Made by a program: the position numbers and the translations under genes. From Candidatus Omnitrophota bacterium (GTDB taxonomy: Bacteria; Hinthialibacterota; Hinthialibacteria; Hinthialibacterales; Hinthialibacteraceae), in assembly GCA_003598175.1 (NCBI GenBank), contig QZKN01000034.1:1-61313 (forward strand): a stretch of 61,313 bases of DNA, given 5' to 3'. This document shows positions 16,839 through 25,682 of the stretch, in pieces; position 1 is the stretch's first letter; each line of letters opens with the position of its first letter. Under the pieces are notes generated by a model. That model ran no database searches and was not told the DNA's origin. It saw nothing but the letters and a program-made list of their open reading frames with translations.

Positions 16839-19394
16839 ATGCGTACTCATTTGTGGCTGCCGGCTGCATTGGCAATTCTTGTCGTGATCGTGATCGCCGG
16901 AATCATTTTTCTTCCGTCGCAACCTCTTCATCATTCGCATGAACCGAATGGCGCAACGAAGAATTCAACCCTATCGTCACAGAACCAACCAGCTGATGAT
17001 GAACTGGAAGCCAATCGATTGAAATCCGAAACGAGAAATTCAAATGAAGATAAGCAAATTTCAACAAGCGATGAGAATGATTTGACAAATGCTGTGAACG
17101 GAACTGACTCCAAAAACGGAATAGGGATCGTTTCGGCAACGAATTCCATACTCGATGGTGCAAACCATCCGCAAGGTACTCCGCCGGCCGATCAAACCGG
17201 AGATGCGCGGAATCCACAAGAGGTTGAAAACATCATTGCCGGCGTGGTTCAAAACATCAAAGGGTGGCCGATTCGTGGGGCCCAAATTCAAGTGGATGGC
17301 GGTAATTCCGTTCAAAGTGAAGAAGGTGGACGATTCTCGATTCCGGATCTTTCCCAAACAACCGTCTCGTTGCAGGTGTCTTATGCCGGCTACCAGACGT
17401 TGCGCAAAACGGATGTGGAAGTGGGAAACAAAAACCTCGTTTTAACGCTGGTCAAGGAAGGAACGCTCACCGGTCGGGTTGTTGACCAGTTTCAAGAAGG
17501 GATTGCGTTTGCCAATGTTTCCATGAAGGCCATTCAAGGCATTTGGATGATCGATCTGACGGCGGATAGCCAGGGACGATTTGAGGCCGGCAACGCTCCG
17601 GATTCTCGTGTGAAAGTCAGCGCGACGCAGGAAGGATTTAAAGATGCGGGAAGCGGAAGTCGAGAAGTGGACTCGCCTTCGATGGAGGAAATTGTTCTCC
17701 AGCTGCAACAGCCGTCTTTTTCCATTTCCGGCGCGGTAATTATGCGGGAAACCAGGCAGGGAGTAGGTGGATTCAAACTTGTCGCCAAATATCAGAAAGA
17801 AGGGGAAGACACGGAAGAACTCATCACGCAAACCGATGGGACCGGATCCTACCGTTTCGAAAATTTAAAACGGGGCACTTATTTGGTTTCCAGCTTAAGC
17901 AGTGAAAATGCCGGTCTGAACGTGGTGATTCCATTGGAAGAGGATTTTAAGAGTGTGCGGGTATTTGAATGGGATGCCCGGAACATCAATTTCGAGGCGG
18001 TATCCGGCCGTCAAATCAATGGAACGGTTATCAATTCCGCCAGGCAACCGGTTGGCGGCGCGGAAGTGACGATTGCACGCCTGGAATCGGTAAAGACGAC
18101 GTCGAGTTTTGATGGACGGTTTCAATTGAGCGGAGTTCCCGTATCATTTATGGATCCTTCCGGAACTTCGTCGATTATGCGGGGATTCAGCGGTATTCAA
18201 TTGTATGCGTCTCATCCCGACCATGGATCCGGCTTGAGCGATCCGTTGCCTGCCGATCTGCAAACCGGATTGACGGATGTCGTGATTACATTGCAGGGTA
18301 ACTCCAGCCTGTCCGGGACCGTCAGGGATCGATCCGGAATGGCGGTTTCGGGAGCGCAAATCGTGCTTCGGGATTTATTGCAAGGAAATCGGGATGAACA
18401 GATAACCGATGCCGGCGGCGCTTTTTACTTTGACAAAGTGACCGCAACGCCTCTTTCCGAGAACCGTTTTGGCGGAACTCATTCCATCGAAGTGGTAAAG
18501 GAAGGATATGGCGCATTACACCGGGAGGTGGTTATTCGATCGGGAGAAGCACAAACCATTGATTTGGTTTTGGAGGGCGGAGGAAGCATCAGCGGCCGCG
18601 TCACGGACCAAAGCGGCAGCGCCATTGCGGACGTCATGGTTACCGCCTATTTGCCAACGGGTGGAGTCGTCACGGGACGAAGCGACATGGTGGGAACGTA
18701 TGCGTTGACGTCATTGCCCGAAGGTGTATTTGATCTTGCTTTTCGGTTGAATACGAATCCTCCGCTGACAAGTTATCTCTATCAGATTCCAGCCGGTTCG
18801 ATCAACGTGGATGTCGTTCTGTCCGCGGGGGAATGGATGGTCAACGGCACGGTGTGGGATGATGTGAAAAAAGTAGCCCTTTATCAATATGCGATGGCAA
18901 TCGAAGGGAATCCGTTGGGACCGGGTGGAAGTAAGTTTTACCAGCAAAAATGGATCAATTCTGCCGATGGCACCTATCAGCTTTCTTTCACCGAACCGGG
19001 AGAGTATCGCATTCGTTTTACCGCGGATGGATATTATCCCTCCGATCAAAAAGTAATGATCGCGCCGCATACCGCGCGAGAACAAATATTGAATGGACCG
19101 ATGATTCCTCGCGACACGAAAGGGAATATCAGCGGAGTTTTTATTCCGCCGGAAGGAATGATGCTTGCCCGAATCGATGTACTCGGTTATTTGCCGTTTC
19201 CGATGAACGGGAACGAATTTTTGCTGTCCGACATCCCGGCGGGTCCTTATGATCTCCTTTTTTACGTGCGAGACAGCGCAACGATGGGGATCAAGCAGGG
19301 AGTCCTTCCTTCCGTCCTGGTGAGGGAAAACGAAACGACCAATCTGGGGCAGGTGACGGTTCAACGGTTGCCGTATGTTTTAAGGGATCAATAG
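16839..19394 (+). CDS. Exported protein of carboxypeptidase-regulatory-like repeats
   Basis: The 851-residue protein has one N-terminal membrane segment (LAILVVIVIAGIIFL) and a low-complexity polar region (about 30-130). The remainder is built of beta-sandwich units of the carboxypeptidase-regulatory-like type, seen in repeated motifs such as GRVVDQFQEGIAFANVSMK, GTVINSARQPVGGAEVTI, GTVRDRSGMAVSGAQIVL and GRVTDQSGSAIADVMVTAY. Such units act as stalks or adhesive modules outside the cytoplasm. AGGAGGTC lies about 9 bases before the ATG. There is no catalytic motif. A related protein with lipoprotein features is at 34993-37125, so this organism uses this module repeatedly. Confidence 0.75.
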   Translation: MRTHLWLPAALAILVVIVIAGIIFLPSQPLHHSHEPNGATKNSTLSSQNQPADDELEANRLKSETRNSNEDKQISTSDENDLTNAVNGTDSKNGIGIVSATNSILDGANHPQGTPPADQTGDARNPQEVENIIAGVVQNIKGWPIRGAQIQVDGGNSVQSEEGGRFSIPDLSQTTVSLQVSYAGYQTLRKTDVEVGNKNLVLTLVKEGTLTGRVVDQFQEGIAFANVSMKAIQGIWMIDLTADSQGRFEAGNAPDSRVKVSATQEGFKDAGSGSREVDSPSMEEIVLQLQQPSFSISGAVIMRETRQGVGGFKLVAKYQKEGEDTEELITQTDGTGSYRFENLKRGTYLVSSLSSENAGLNVVIPLEEDFKSVRVFEWDARNINFEAVSGRQINGTVINSARQPVGGAEVTIARLESVKTTSSFDGRFQLSGVPVSFMDPSGTSSIMRGFSGIQLYASHPDHGSGLSDPLPADLQTGLTDVVITLQGNSSLSGTVRDRSGMAVSGAQIVLRDLLQGNRDEQITDAGGAFYFDKVTATPLSENRFGGTHSIEVVKEGYGALHREVVIRSGEAQTIDLVLEGGGSISGRVTDQSGSAIADVMVTAYLPTGGVVTGRSDMVGTYALTSLPEGVFDLAFRLNTNPPLTSYLYQIPAGSINVDVVLSAGEWMVNGTVWDDVKKVALYQYAMAIEGNPLGPGGSKFYQQKWINSADGTYQLSFTEPGEYRIRFTADGYYPSDQKVMIAPHTAREQILNGPMIPRDTKGNISGVFIPPEGMMLARIDVLGYLPFPMNGNEFLLSDIPAGPYDLLFYVRDSATMGIKQGVLPSVLVRENETTNLGQVTVQRLPYVLRDQ

Positions 19395-19461
19395 GAATTG
19401 AAGTCAGATTTGCCAGGAACAGAGTTTCTTTCCCATTTTAGGCGGCATGACGGATGGCAAA

Positions 19462-20442
19462 TTATTTCCGTCGTTGCACGGTGGAACTGCTTACGGCCAA
19501 AACATGAGAGGACGGCCATGCATGAGAGGGAATGGACCATGGCGCCCGCAGGCGGTTTCTGAGGATGTGCGGCATGATCTCGGCGGAGCCGCCCCAGGAT
19601 GTGATATCAAGCCCGCCGGAAAGTTGCAGCATCTCGCTGAATTGCTCATCAATCACAGTCCATTCCTCGTCTTCGAGTTCGCTGGGTTTTTCCGGCGGCA
19701 GAGATACCGGATTGGAAGAAGCGAGGAGGCAGAAATCCCCGTCATGACTTTTGATGCCCAGCTGAAATTCATACATGTGATTGGCCGGCAAGGAAACATA
19801 CCAGTTCATTGCATCAAGTAAAACCGGGATTTCCTGCATGAGTTCCTGCTTCTCATTATAAACCCGTAAGAAGGCTTCCGCCACGTCGAAAATCCACTCC
19901 CCTTTGCTCTGTCGCACAGACTCTCGGGTTGAATCCGCGATTTCCCAATACACATAGACCCAATGCGGGTCGCGAACGAGTGCGCGTAGAATGGTTTGAC
20001 CATATCGTTGCGGGAGCTCGGGGCCTTCCTCGCCAATCCATACATGGGTAGATTCGATTGCCGGCTGAGTCTTGGGAAGGGGATGATCCGGGATGGAAGA
20101 AACCGATTGGTCGGATGGGATCGATCGTTTTTCCTCGGGTATGGATGGGATATTGACAGTTTTCACGGTTTTATGCACCGATGTTTCTTTCATTTTCATT
20201 GGCATGACCTTTACCTCTTTTTGGGGTGTGGAAGAAGTCAGCTGGATCTGTTTGATGATCGGCTTCAATTCATTCTTTTTTTCTTCTAACGCTTCTACGA
20301 GCTGCGCTTTTTTCATTGCACTGCGTCCGGGAATTCCCAGTTTTTGTGCGAGATTGTAAAGAGAGTTCCTGGTCATCAGAGTCAGCTCGCTCAAAAAAGT
20401 CTTTTTCGAATTGTCCGCGTCCGATTTTGATTTCGAGACCAT
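19462..20442 (-). CDS. DUF4912 protein with N-terminal Rho-N/SAP-like segment
   Basis: The 326-residue protein has an N-terminal helical segment with LYNLAQKLGIPGRSAMKKAQ, like the Rho N-terminal or SAP-type nucleic-acid-binding motif. A Ser/Pro/Lys-rich linker (about 75-140) follows, then a DUF4912 domain marked by YGQTILRALVRDPHWVYVYW (about 147-166). The function of DUF4912 is not established. The N-terminal motif hints at DNA or RNA association. AGGTG precedes the ATG. It is convergent with the large repeat protein, with 67 bp between stops. Confidence 0.75.
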   Translation of the reverse strand: MVSKSKSDADNSKKTFLSELTLMTRNSLYNLAQKLGIPGRSAMKKAQLVEALEEKKNELKPIIKQIQLTSSTPQKEVKVMPMKMKETSVHKTVKTVNIPSIPEEKRSIPSDQSVSSIPDHPLPKTQPAIESTHVWIGEEGPELPQRYGQTILRALVRDPHWVYVYWEIADSTRESVRQSKGEWIFDVAEAFLRVYNEKQELMQEIPVLLDAMNWYVSLPANHMYEFQLGIKSHDGDFCLLASSNPVSLPPEKPSELEDEEWTVIDEQFSEMLQLSGGLDITSWGGSAEIMPHILRNRLRAPWSIPSHAWPSSHVLAVSSSTVQRRK

Positions 20443-20836
20443 TTCGACACCTATTTCTCCTTCATGTGTGCTCGGTTAGGATCGGGTGAATGCCACGGAA
20501 CAATGAAGTCGCTCAAGATGATCCACAAGGGCGGAAAATACGCCGATACACCCGGTTACTTATATTCCATTTCGTTGTTGTATGTATTATAACTCGTTTT
20601 GCTGAAAGTGAATGGTAAAATTCAATGCAAATGTTGTGCCAATGGAAAATATTATGAATTCCTTGTTTCGGAGATCGCACTTCTTTATGTTCTGTTGTTT
20701 TCCCAACAATCCCTGTTCAAGAAATATCAATGGGATTGGAACGAGCGAAACATCCATTGACAGCATGAATTCGTACCGCCGTAAACGGAGGAGTGGAATC
20801 GGTGATGAGAATAAAAAATCATCAAATTTAGTTTCC

Positions 20837-20910
20837 TTGTTCCTGACGCCAGGATCTGGTATAGTAAGATCGTTTCAAAACGGTACTTGCTTCGTATCGA
20901 TTTTGAAACG
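20837..20910 (+). promoter_or_regulatory. Candidate promoter and leader hairpin before the GT4 gene
   Basis: TTGTTC (20837-20842) and TATAGT (20860-20865) are 17 bases apart. Directly downstream, CGTTTCAAAA (20871-20880) and TTTTGAAACG (20901-20910) are perfect 10-base inverted arms, so the 5' end of the transcript could fold into a hairpin. It lies within the 515-bp space after the DUF4912 gene; the remaining part holds no convincing gene. Confidence 0.45.
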
Positions 20911-20957
20911 GTGATTTGTCTTTGTGAATCCCATGTCGAAAAGTTAGCGCTTCACTT

Positions 20958-22094
20958 ATGAAATGGTATCATTTTTTCATCGTATTTTTTCAAGGATTTT
21001 TGTTTTCCATTATTCTGACCCCCATTATGAAATGGATGGCTTCCGTTTTGGGCTTTTTGGATCATCCGGGAGAACGTAAGGTTCACATGCAGCCCAAGCC
21101 GCTGTTGGGTGGAGCGGCGATCTACCTGTCCATTGTGCTGGTTGTGGGATTGGATTTGTATATTTTGGATTGGATCTTCAACAATGATCTGGCCGGGACG
21201 CACTGGTTGAAAAAAGAATTGAACGTATTGGCATTGTGGGCGGCGGGAGCCGTTCATATCAAAGAGCAATTGCTCGGGCTATGGGCCGGCGGAACCGTTC
21301 TTTTTATCATCGGATTGATCGATGACCGTTGTGGGATGAATCCGTTGATCAAATTGATCGGCCAAATGATCGCGGCGATCATATTGTACGCGGCCAACAT
21401 TCAGATCGCATTGTTTATCAACCAACCGATCATAAACTTTTTGCTCACGATGGGGTGGATTGTGTTGATCACCAATTCCTTCAATCTGTTGGACAACATG
21501 GACGGACTATCCGGGGGCGTGGCCATGATCGCCTTGATTTTATTGGGGATTTCCACTCATTTGGTCAGCCAACAGGTGTTCATGTCCGCCATCTCGTTCG
21601 CGCTGGCCGGGAGTATCGCCGGTTTTCTGCGGTACAATATCCACCCGTCGAAAATTTTTATGGGCGATGCCGGATCGTTGTTCGTGGGTTATTCGGTTGC
21701 GACCTTGACGGTCATGTCAACCTTTTATCTAAGCGGTACGGAAAATGCCGTTTCCTGGTCGGTGGTGATGCCGGTTGTCATTCTGGCGGTTCCCATTTTC
21801 GATACGCTTTCGGTAATTTTCATTCGCATAAAAAATGGAAAACCCATTTACCTGGGCGATAAAAACCATTTTTCGCATCGTCTGGTGGCTTTGGGAATGA
21901 GTCACCGCCGCGCGGTTTTTTTTATTCACTTGGTGACCTTGTGTGTGGGCAGCGCGGCGCTGGTTCTGCCGGTCATTTATGAACCGTTCGGCGCGTATGT
22001 GGTGTTGACGCAGACAATTCTGTTCTTCATGATTATCGTCATGCTTGAGAATATCAAGAATCATTCCTCCCATTCGTCGGATAAACGAAAATAA
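20958..22094 (+). CDS. WecA/TagO-type polyprenyl-phosphate sugar-1-phosphate transferase
   Basis: The 378-residue polytopic membrane enzyme belongs to the MraY/WecA superfamily. It should transfer a sugar-1-phosphate, usually GlcNAc-1-P from UDP-GlcNAc, to undecaprenyl phosphate, starting a surface glycan. Family motifs are present in order: GLIDDRCG (metal-binding Asp pair), NSFNLLDNMDGLSGG, FLRYNIHPSKIFMGDAGSLF and the basic HFSHRLVALGMSHRRAV loop. It has about ten membrane segments. The last motif favours the WecA/TagO branch over MraY. It is convergent with the DUF2203 gene, with only 12 bp between stops. Confidence 0.9.
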   Translation: MKWYHFFIVFFQGFLFSIILTPIMKWMASVLGFLDHPGERKVHMQPKPLLGGAAIYLSIVLVVGLDLYILDWIFNNDLAGTHWLKKELNVLALWAAGAVHIKEQLLGLWAGGTVLFIIGLIDDRCGMNPLIKLIGQMIAAIILYAANIQIALFINQPIINFLLTMGWIVLITNSFNLLDNMDGLSGGVAMIALILLGISTHLVSQQVFMSAISFALAGSIAGFLRYNIHPSKIFMGDAGSLFVGYSVATLTVMSTFYLSGTENAVSWSVVMPVVILAVPIFDTLSVIFIRIKNGKPIYLGDKNHFSHRLVALGMSHRRAVFFIHLVTLCVGSAALVLPVIYEPFGAYVVLTQTILFFMIIVMLENIKNHSSHSSDKRK

Positions 22095-22106
22095 TGGGCG
22101 TCTCGT

Positions 22107-22541
22107 TTATTGCCAACTGCTCGGGATGGGTTTGCGTCCGGCATAACCGTTGTTCAGGCCATGATAATATTTGATGGCGTCGCCGTCGTTCAACTCATAA
22201 CATAAGAACACCTCTTCTCCCTCGATAAAACTGGGAAAATCGATCAAGCCGCGGGTGATGTCCTGGACCACGATGCCTTGATCCGTCACTTCCGTGATTA
22301 GATCGTTGATCTGTTTGAGAATTTCTTCTCGGTCGAGTGGAGGGAATTTCTGTTTGCCGTTGCTCCGGCCCGGCGTGAAGGTTTCGGCCTGGAGGACAGG
22401 AAAATTCAGGGATTTGCGGGTTTCTTCAATCAAGGATCCGATTTGAAGGAAAATCTCGCGCATCCGCGGGATCAGCGCGTTGGCTTCCACATATGTAAAA
22501 TGTTTGTCGAAATGGGGCATGTCGATTTGACCGAATTCCAT
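22107..22541 (-). CDS. DUF2203 family protein
   Basis: The 144-residue protein matches DUF2203: an N-terminal KHFTYVEANALIPRM, a helical middle, and the C-terminal VVQDITRGLIDFPSF with EVFLCYELN. The family has no established biochemical role. Neither the ATG at 22541 nor the in-frame ATG at 22520 has a good ribosome site, so the first seven residues are uncertain. It is the likely downstream partner of the Nudix gene on the same strand, with a palindromic repeat between them. Confidence 0.8.
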   Translation of the reverse strand: MEFGQIDMPHFDKHFTYVEANALIPRMREIFLQIGSLIEETRKSLNFPVLQAETFTPGRSNGKQKFPPLDREEILKQINDLITEVTDQGIVVQDITRGLIDFPSFIEGEEVFLCYELNDGDAIKYYHGLNNGYAGRKPIPSSWQ

Positions 22542-22549
22542 TAGATCAT

Positions 22550-22599
22550 GTAGCGCCGGCTTCCTGCCGACGCTACGAAGAATTCCGCCGAAACGGCGG
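22550..22599. repeat. Paired GC-rich hairpins between Nudix and DUF2203 genes
   Basis: Two adjacent hairpins: GTAGCGCCGGC (22550-22560) with GCCGACGCTAC (22566-22576), one mismatch in 11, and CCGCCG/CGGCGG around AAA (22585-22599). It resembles short REP-type intergenic elements and could stabilise or end the Nudix transcript. Confidence 0.6.
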
Positions 22600-22609
22600 C
22601 GTTCCCGTG

Positions 22610-23179
22610 TTAGCGTTGCGGGATGGCCGAATGACCGTTTTTTTTGTACAACTCAAAAAAATAAAACGCATTCAATACGAGCGAATGATTGATGGTTCCA
22701 TCCGCGATGAGCGCTGGAATATTATGTAACGGGATCAATTCCACTAAAATATCTTCCCCGTCGTCAAGGTCTTGTTCCTGTTTGGGTTCCGCATCATACG
22801 CCAGAAAGGAATGACAGGAATTGTTCATGATGGCGGGATTGGGTTGGACGGCGCCAAGAAAATGGATGGCGTCGGAATCATAACCGGTTTCTTCCCGCAA
22901 TTCTCTGCGCGCGGCGTGAAGAGGGGATGGGTCCGAACGATCGATGATGCCGCCGGGGATCTCCAACGTGATTTGTTCCGTTCCCATGCGGTATTGGCGA
23001 ACCATGACGACGTGATCATCCCGAGTAATGGGAATGATATTGATCCAATCCCGCGTTTCGAGAACGTAAAACGAGGAAGACGCGCCGGTTCGAGGAGAAA
23101 CACATACGTCCTCACGGAGCTTAAAAACCGGATAATGGGCAATGTAACGGCTGCTTTGTTTATTCCAATGGCGACTCAT
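22610..23179 (-). CDS. Nudix hydrolase, ADP-ribose pyrophosphatase-like
   Basis: The 189-residue protein has a Nudix box with ARRELREETGY preceded by EIPGGIIDRSD. The upstream part of the box is slightly unusual: the first conserved Glu is replaced and one residue is inserted. The catalytic REXXEE core is intact. Together with the VRQYRMGTEQITLEIPGG context, this fits the ADP-sugar pyrophosphatase branch, which hydrolyses ADP-ribose and similar nucleotides in the cytoplasm. It is likely transcribed with the DUF2203 gene downstream. Confidence 0.85.
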   Translation of the reverse strand: MSRHWNKQSSRYIAHYPVFKLREDVCVSPRTGASSSFYVLETRDWINIIPITRDDHVVMVRQYRMGTEQITLEIPGGIIDRSDPSPLHAARRELREETGYDSDAIHFLGAVQPNPAIMNNSCHSFLAYDAEPKQEQDLDDGEDILVELIPLHNIPALIADGTINHSLVLNAFYFFELYKKNGHSAIPQR

Positions 23180-23819
23180 CGTTGTTGTTTTCTCCTCTTC
23201 TTTCGGTATTGCCTGTAATCGATGCCATCATTTGTTCCGGTCGTTTCGGTTTTCAAATCAAGCCTGATTCCTTGATTTTGCCGCAGCCGGGTAAATTAAG
23301 TAGCATTATATCATACTCAATCCAGGAAGGGATGTGTGACTTATTCTCATTCCATCGATGTGAAATGTGGAAGTGACAAAGGATGAAAAAAGGTGTATAA
23401 TGAATCGGGTTTATAAAGGATTCCAAAGATGAGCCGATATTGCTGCCCTTCAAAGAAATTGGAACAACCGCCGGTTGCAAACAAGGATCGGTTGAAGAGT
23501 ACAATTTTGCCTTGCTATTTACTGGATTTGTTCTTTCGCGAATATCACAATCAATAGCGATATAACGTACTTTTGCTAAATTTGTTTACGTATTGCAAAT
23601 ATATATTCTATATTTGTTCGCCTGAGTTTTGTTTTTGAAGCAGGTTGTATTGAGAAATCGGTGAATTCGCGCATGGAATTGAATTGGAACAAGTGGGATA
23701 TCCGTGTAAAATTGCATCAGATGTTTCCCTCACATCCTTCTCCCACTGATTTGAATGTTGCCGAATCCTCGTGCATAAACTCCAGGCGCAACAACAATTC
23801 TGACAAGAGGGGGCTGATC
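23180..23819. other. Divergent intergenic region, nothing recognised
   Basis: About 640 bp between the leftward Nudix gene and the rightward radical SAM gene. It is AT-rich (notably 23560-23640) and should contain both promoters, but no convincing -35/-10 pair or RNA is seen. An open frame from 23661 continues into the radical SAM gene; it looks like an unused extension. Confidence 0.35.
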
Positions 23820-24974
23820 ATGTTACAACAAATTCGTAGATCGGTGGAATCAAGTGAAAAAAGGAAAATCCAACCACGGCGGAGAATCCGCTATATTCGT
23901 AAATTGGACATGGCGCCGAATATTCCCGCGAACGAGTTGGAAAAACTGGAAAAAGTCAGTGAAAAGTATGTTTTTCGAGCCAATACGTATTATTTGAACT
24001 TGATCGACTGGGATGACCCCGCCGATCCGATCAGGCAATTGATTATTCCTCGTGAGGAAGAACTGCGGGAATGGGGAAAATTGGATGCGTGTAACGAAGA
24101 AGCCGTCACCGTTGCGAAAGGCGTGCAGCATAAGTACAAAGATACGGTTTTGTTGCTTTGCAACGAAGTGTGCGGGGCTTATTGCCGTTATTGTTTTCGC
24201 AAACGTTTGTTTATGGATGATCATGACGAGTCGATCAACGATATGTCACAGGGCATTCGTTATATCAAAAGCCATCCCGAAGTCAATAACGTTTTGCTGA
24301 CCGGCGGCGATCCGCTGGTGATGAGCACTCCGCGGCTGGTCAACATTTTAAAGGCGCTGCGCGAAATCTCGCATGTGAAAATCATTCGCATCGGAACGAA
24401 GATGCCGGCGTTCAATCCGTGGCGCATTTTGGATGATTTGACGTTGCTGGAAGCGTTTCGCACCTTTTCTCTGGAAGAAAAACGAATTTATTTGATGGCG
24501 CATTTCGACCATCCGCGGGAATTGACGAAGCCGGCGATCGAAGGCATCGCGCGTTGCCTGAAAAGCGGAGTGATTTGTGTGAATCAATGTCCGATCATAA
24601 AAGGGGTGAATGACGATGCGGCGGTTCTGGCGGAGTTGTTTGCCAAACTATCTTACATCGGCTGTTCCCCTTACTATTTGTTTCAAGGCCGTCCGACTGC
24701 GGGAAATAAACCGTATGCGCTGCCGATTGTGCGTGGGTGGAAAATTTTTTCGGAAGCGCACTATCGCGGTTCGGGATTGGCGCGGCGGGCGCGTTTCGTC
24801 ATGTCCCACGAGACGGGAAAAATCGAAATCACGGCGGTGGACGATCAATATATCTATATGCGTTATCATGAAGCCGGGAATCCGGCAGATCTGGGGCGTT
24901 TTATGATTTATCATCGGGATGATCATGCGTATTGGATCGATCAACTGAAGCCGGTGAAAAGAATCATTCAATAA
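23820..24974 (+). CDS. KamA-family radical SAM aminomutase
   Basis: The 384-residue protein resembles lysine 2,3-aminomutases, which use a [4Fe-4S] cluster, S-adenosylmethionine and PLP to move the alpha-amino group of lysine. The cluster motif CGAYCRYC is at residues 118-125. LLTGGDPL is the typical glycine-rich stretch, and MSHETGKIEI holds a Lys that could bind PLP. It could instead be an EpmB-like enzyme that modifies elongation factor P. No efp or epmA gene is nearby, and the catabolic partner genes are also absent. GAGGGGG lies 6 bases before the ATG at 23820. The gene overlaps the convergent membrane-protein gene by 11 bp. Confidence 0.85.
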   Translation: MLQQIRRSVESSEKRKIQPRRRIRYIRKLDMAPNIPANELEKLEKVSEKYVFRANTYYLNLIDWDDPADPIRQLIIPREEELREWGKLDACNEEAVTVAKGVQHKYKDTVLLLCNEVCGAYCRYCFRKRLFMDDHDESINDMSQGIRYIKSHPEVNNVLLTGGDPLVMSTPRLVNILKALREISHVKIIRIGTKMPAFNPWRILDDLTLLEAFRTFSLEEKRIYLMAHFDHPRELTKPAIEGIARCLKSGVICVNQCPIIKGVNDDAAVLAELFAKLSYIGCSPYYLFQGRPTAGNKPYALPIVRGWKIFSEAHYRGSGLARRARFVMSHETGKIEITAVDDQYIYMRYHEAGNPADLGRFMIYHRDDHAYWIDQLKPVKRIIQ

Positions 24975-25656
24975 GTGAAGTGGATTTTCGCGATCGGAGG
25001 AGATGAAGGGAGAAAAGCAGGCATACCAGACTGAAACACAATTCCTTGAATTCCCCCAAGCGCAATTCGCATACCCATTGAATTTCATCAAAAATTGCTT
25101 CCGAAATCTTTTGTGGCCACGTAATGAATATTGTGGTTACAAAACCGGGAATCAACCAGGACGGAATAAAAAACGGTCGCAGCCAACGAATTGGAAACGT
25201 ATCAACCTGGTATCGCCACGGGATGGTGATTCCCCATATCAAACAAAACGCATCCGCCAACAATCGAATCTGGGCAAAGCCCGCGATGTTGTGTAGATTC
25301 AATTCCTCCTGACGGTTTTTTTCTGCCAGCCAAGCGGATACATCCTCCACCTTAATGTCGAAAATCCGCTGTCCCCAGCTGATTTCCTCCCCCGCCAGGA
25401 ATATGCAACCGGCGGCGTAACAGAATAAAATGAATGCCGTAACCATCTCTTTCCTTTTGAAGTAATAGAATCCCAATCCGATGGAAATGAAACCGGCCGC
25501 AAAAGCAAAAATTGCCGTCAGATATTCGATGATGCCATCTTCCGGTGTGAGAATTTCAAAAAAGAAATACCAATGAATCGGATAAATGCAAAAACAAAGG
25601 AGGCTGAACAATAGAGGAGACCATCCAAGCCATTGATAAACTTTCTTTTGATTCAT
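24964..25656 (-). CDS. Multi-pass membrane protein with EEISWGQR motif
   Basis: The 230-residue protein has about six hydrophobic segments. In the middle is FLAGEEISWGQRIF followed by EELNLHN, a motif pair I associate with uncharacterised bacterial membrane proteins. The conserved acidic, Arg and His residues near the membrane could form an active site, but no function is known to me. GAGG lies about 10 bases before the ATG. It follows the M14-like gene by 26 bp on the same strand, so the two likely form an operon. Its 3' end overlaps that of the radical SAM gene. Confidence 0.7.
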   Translation of the reverse strand: MNQKKVYQWLGWSPLLFSLLCFCIYPIHWYFFFEILTPEDGIIEYLTAIFAFAAGFISIGLGFYYFKRKEMVTAFILFCYAAGCIFLAGEEISWGQRIFDIKVEDVSAWLAEKNRQEELNLHNIAGFAQIRLLADAFCLIWGITIPWRYQVDTFPIRWLRPFFIPSWLIPGFVTTIFITWPQKISEAIFDEIQWVCELRLGEFKELCFSLVCLLFSLHLLRSRKSTSLIE

Positions 25657-25682
25657 TCCTTTTTTTCCTCGTTGCGTATGGT

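Noticed and set aside
20612..20914. A 100-codon open frame before the GT4 gene
   Set aside because: It has no ribosome site, no family resemblance, and overlaps the likely promoter of the next gene.
23661..23819. N-terminal extension of the KamA-family gene
   Set aside because: The ATG at 23820 has a strong ribosome site and gives the usual family N-terminus; the extension has low-complexity, unrelated sequence.
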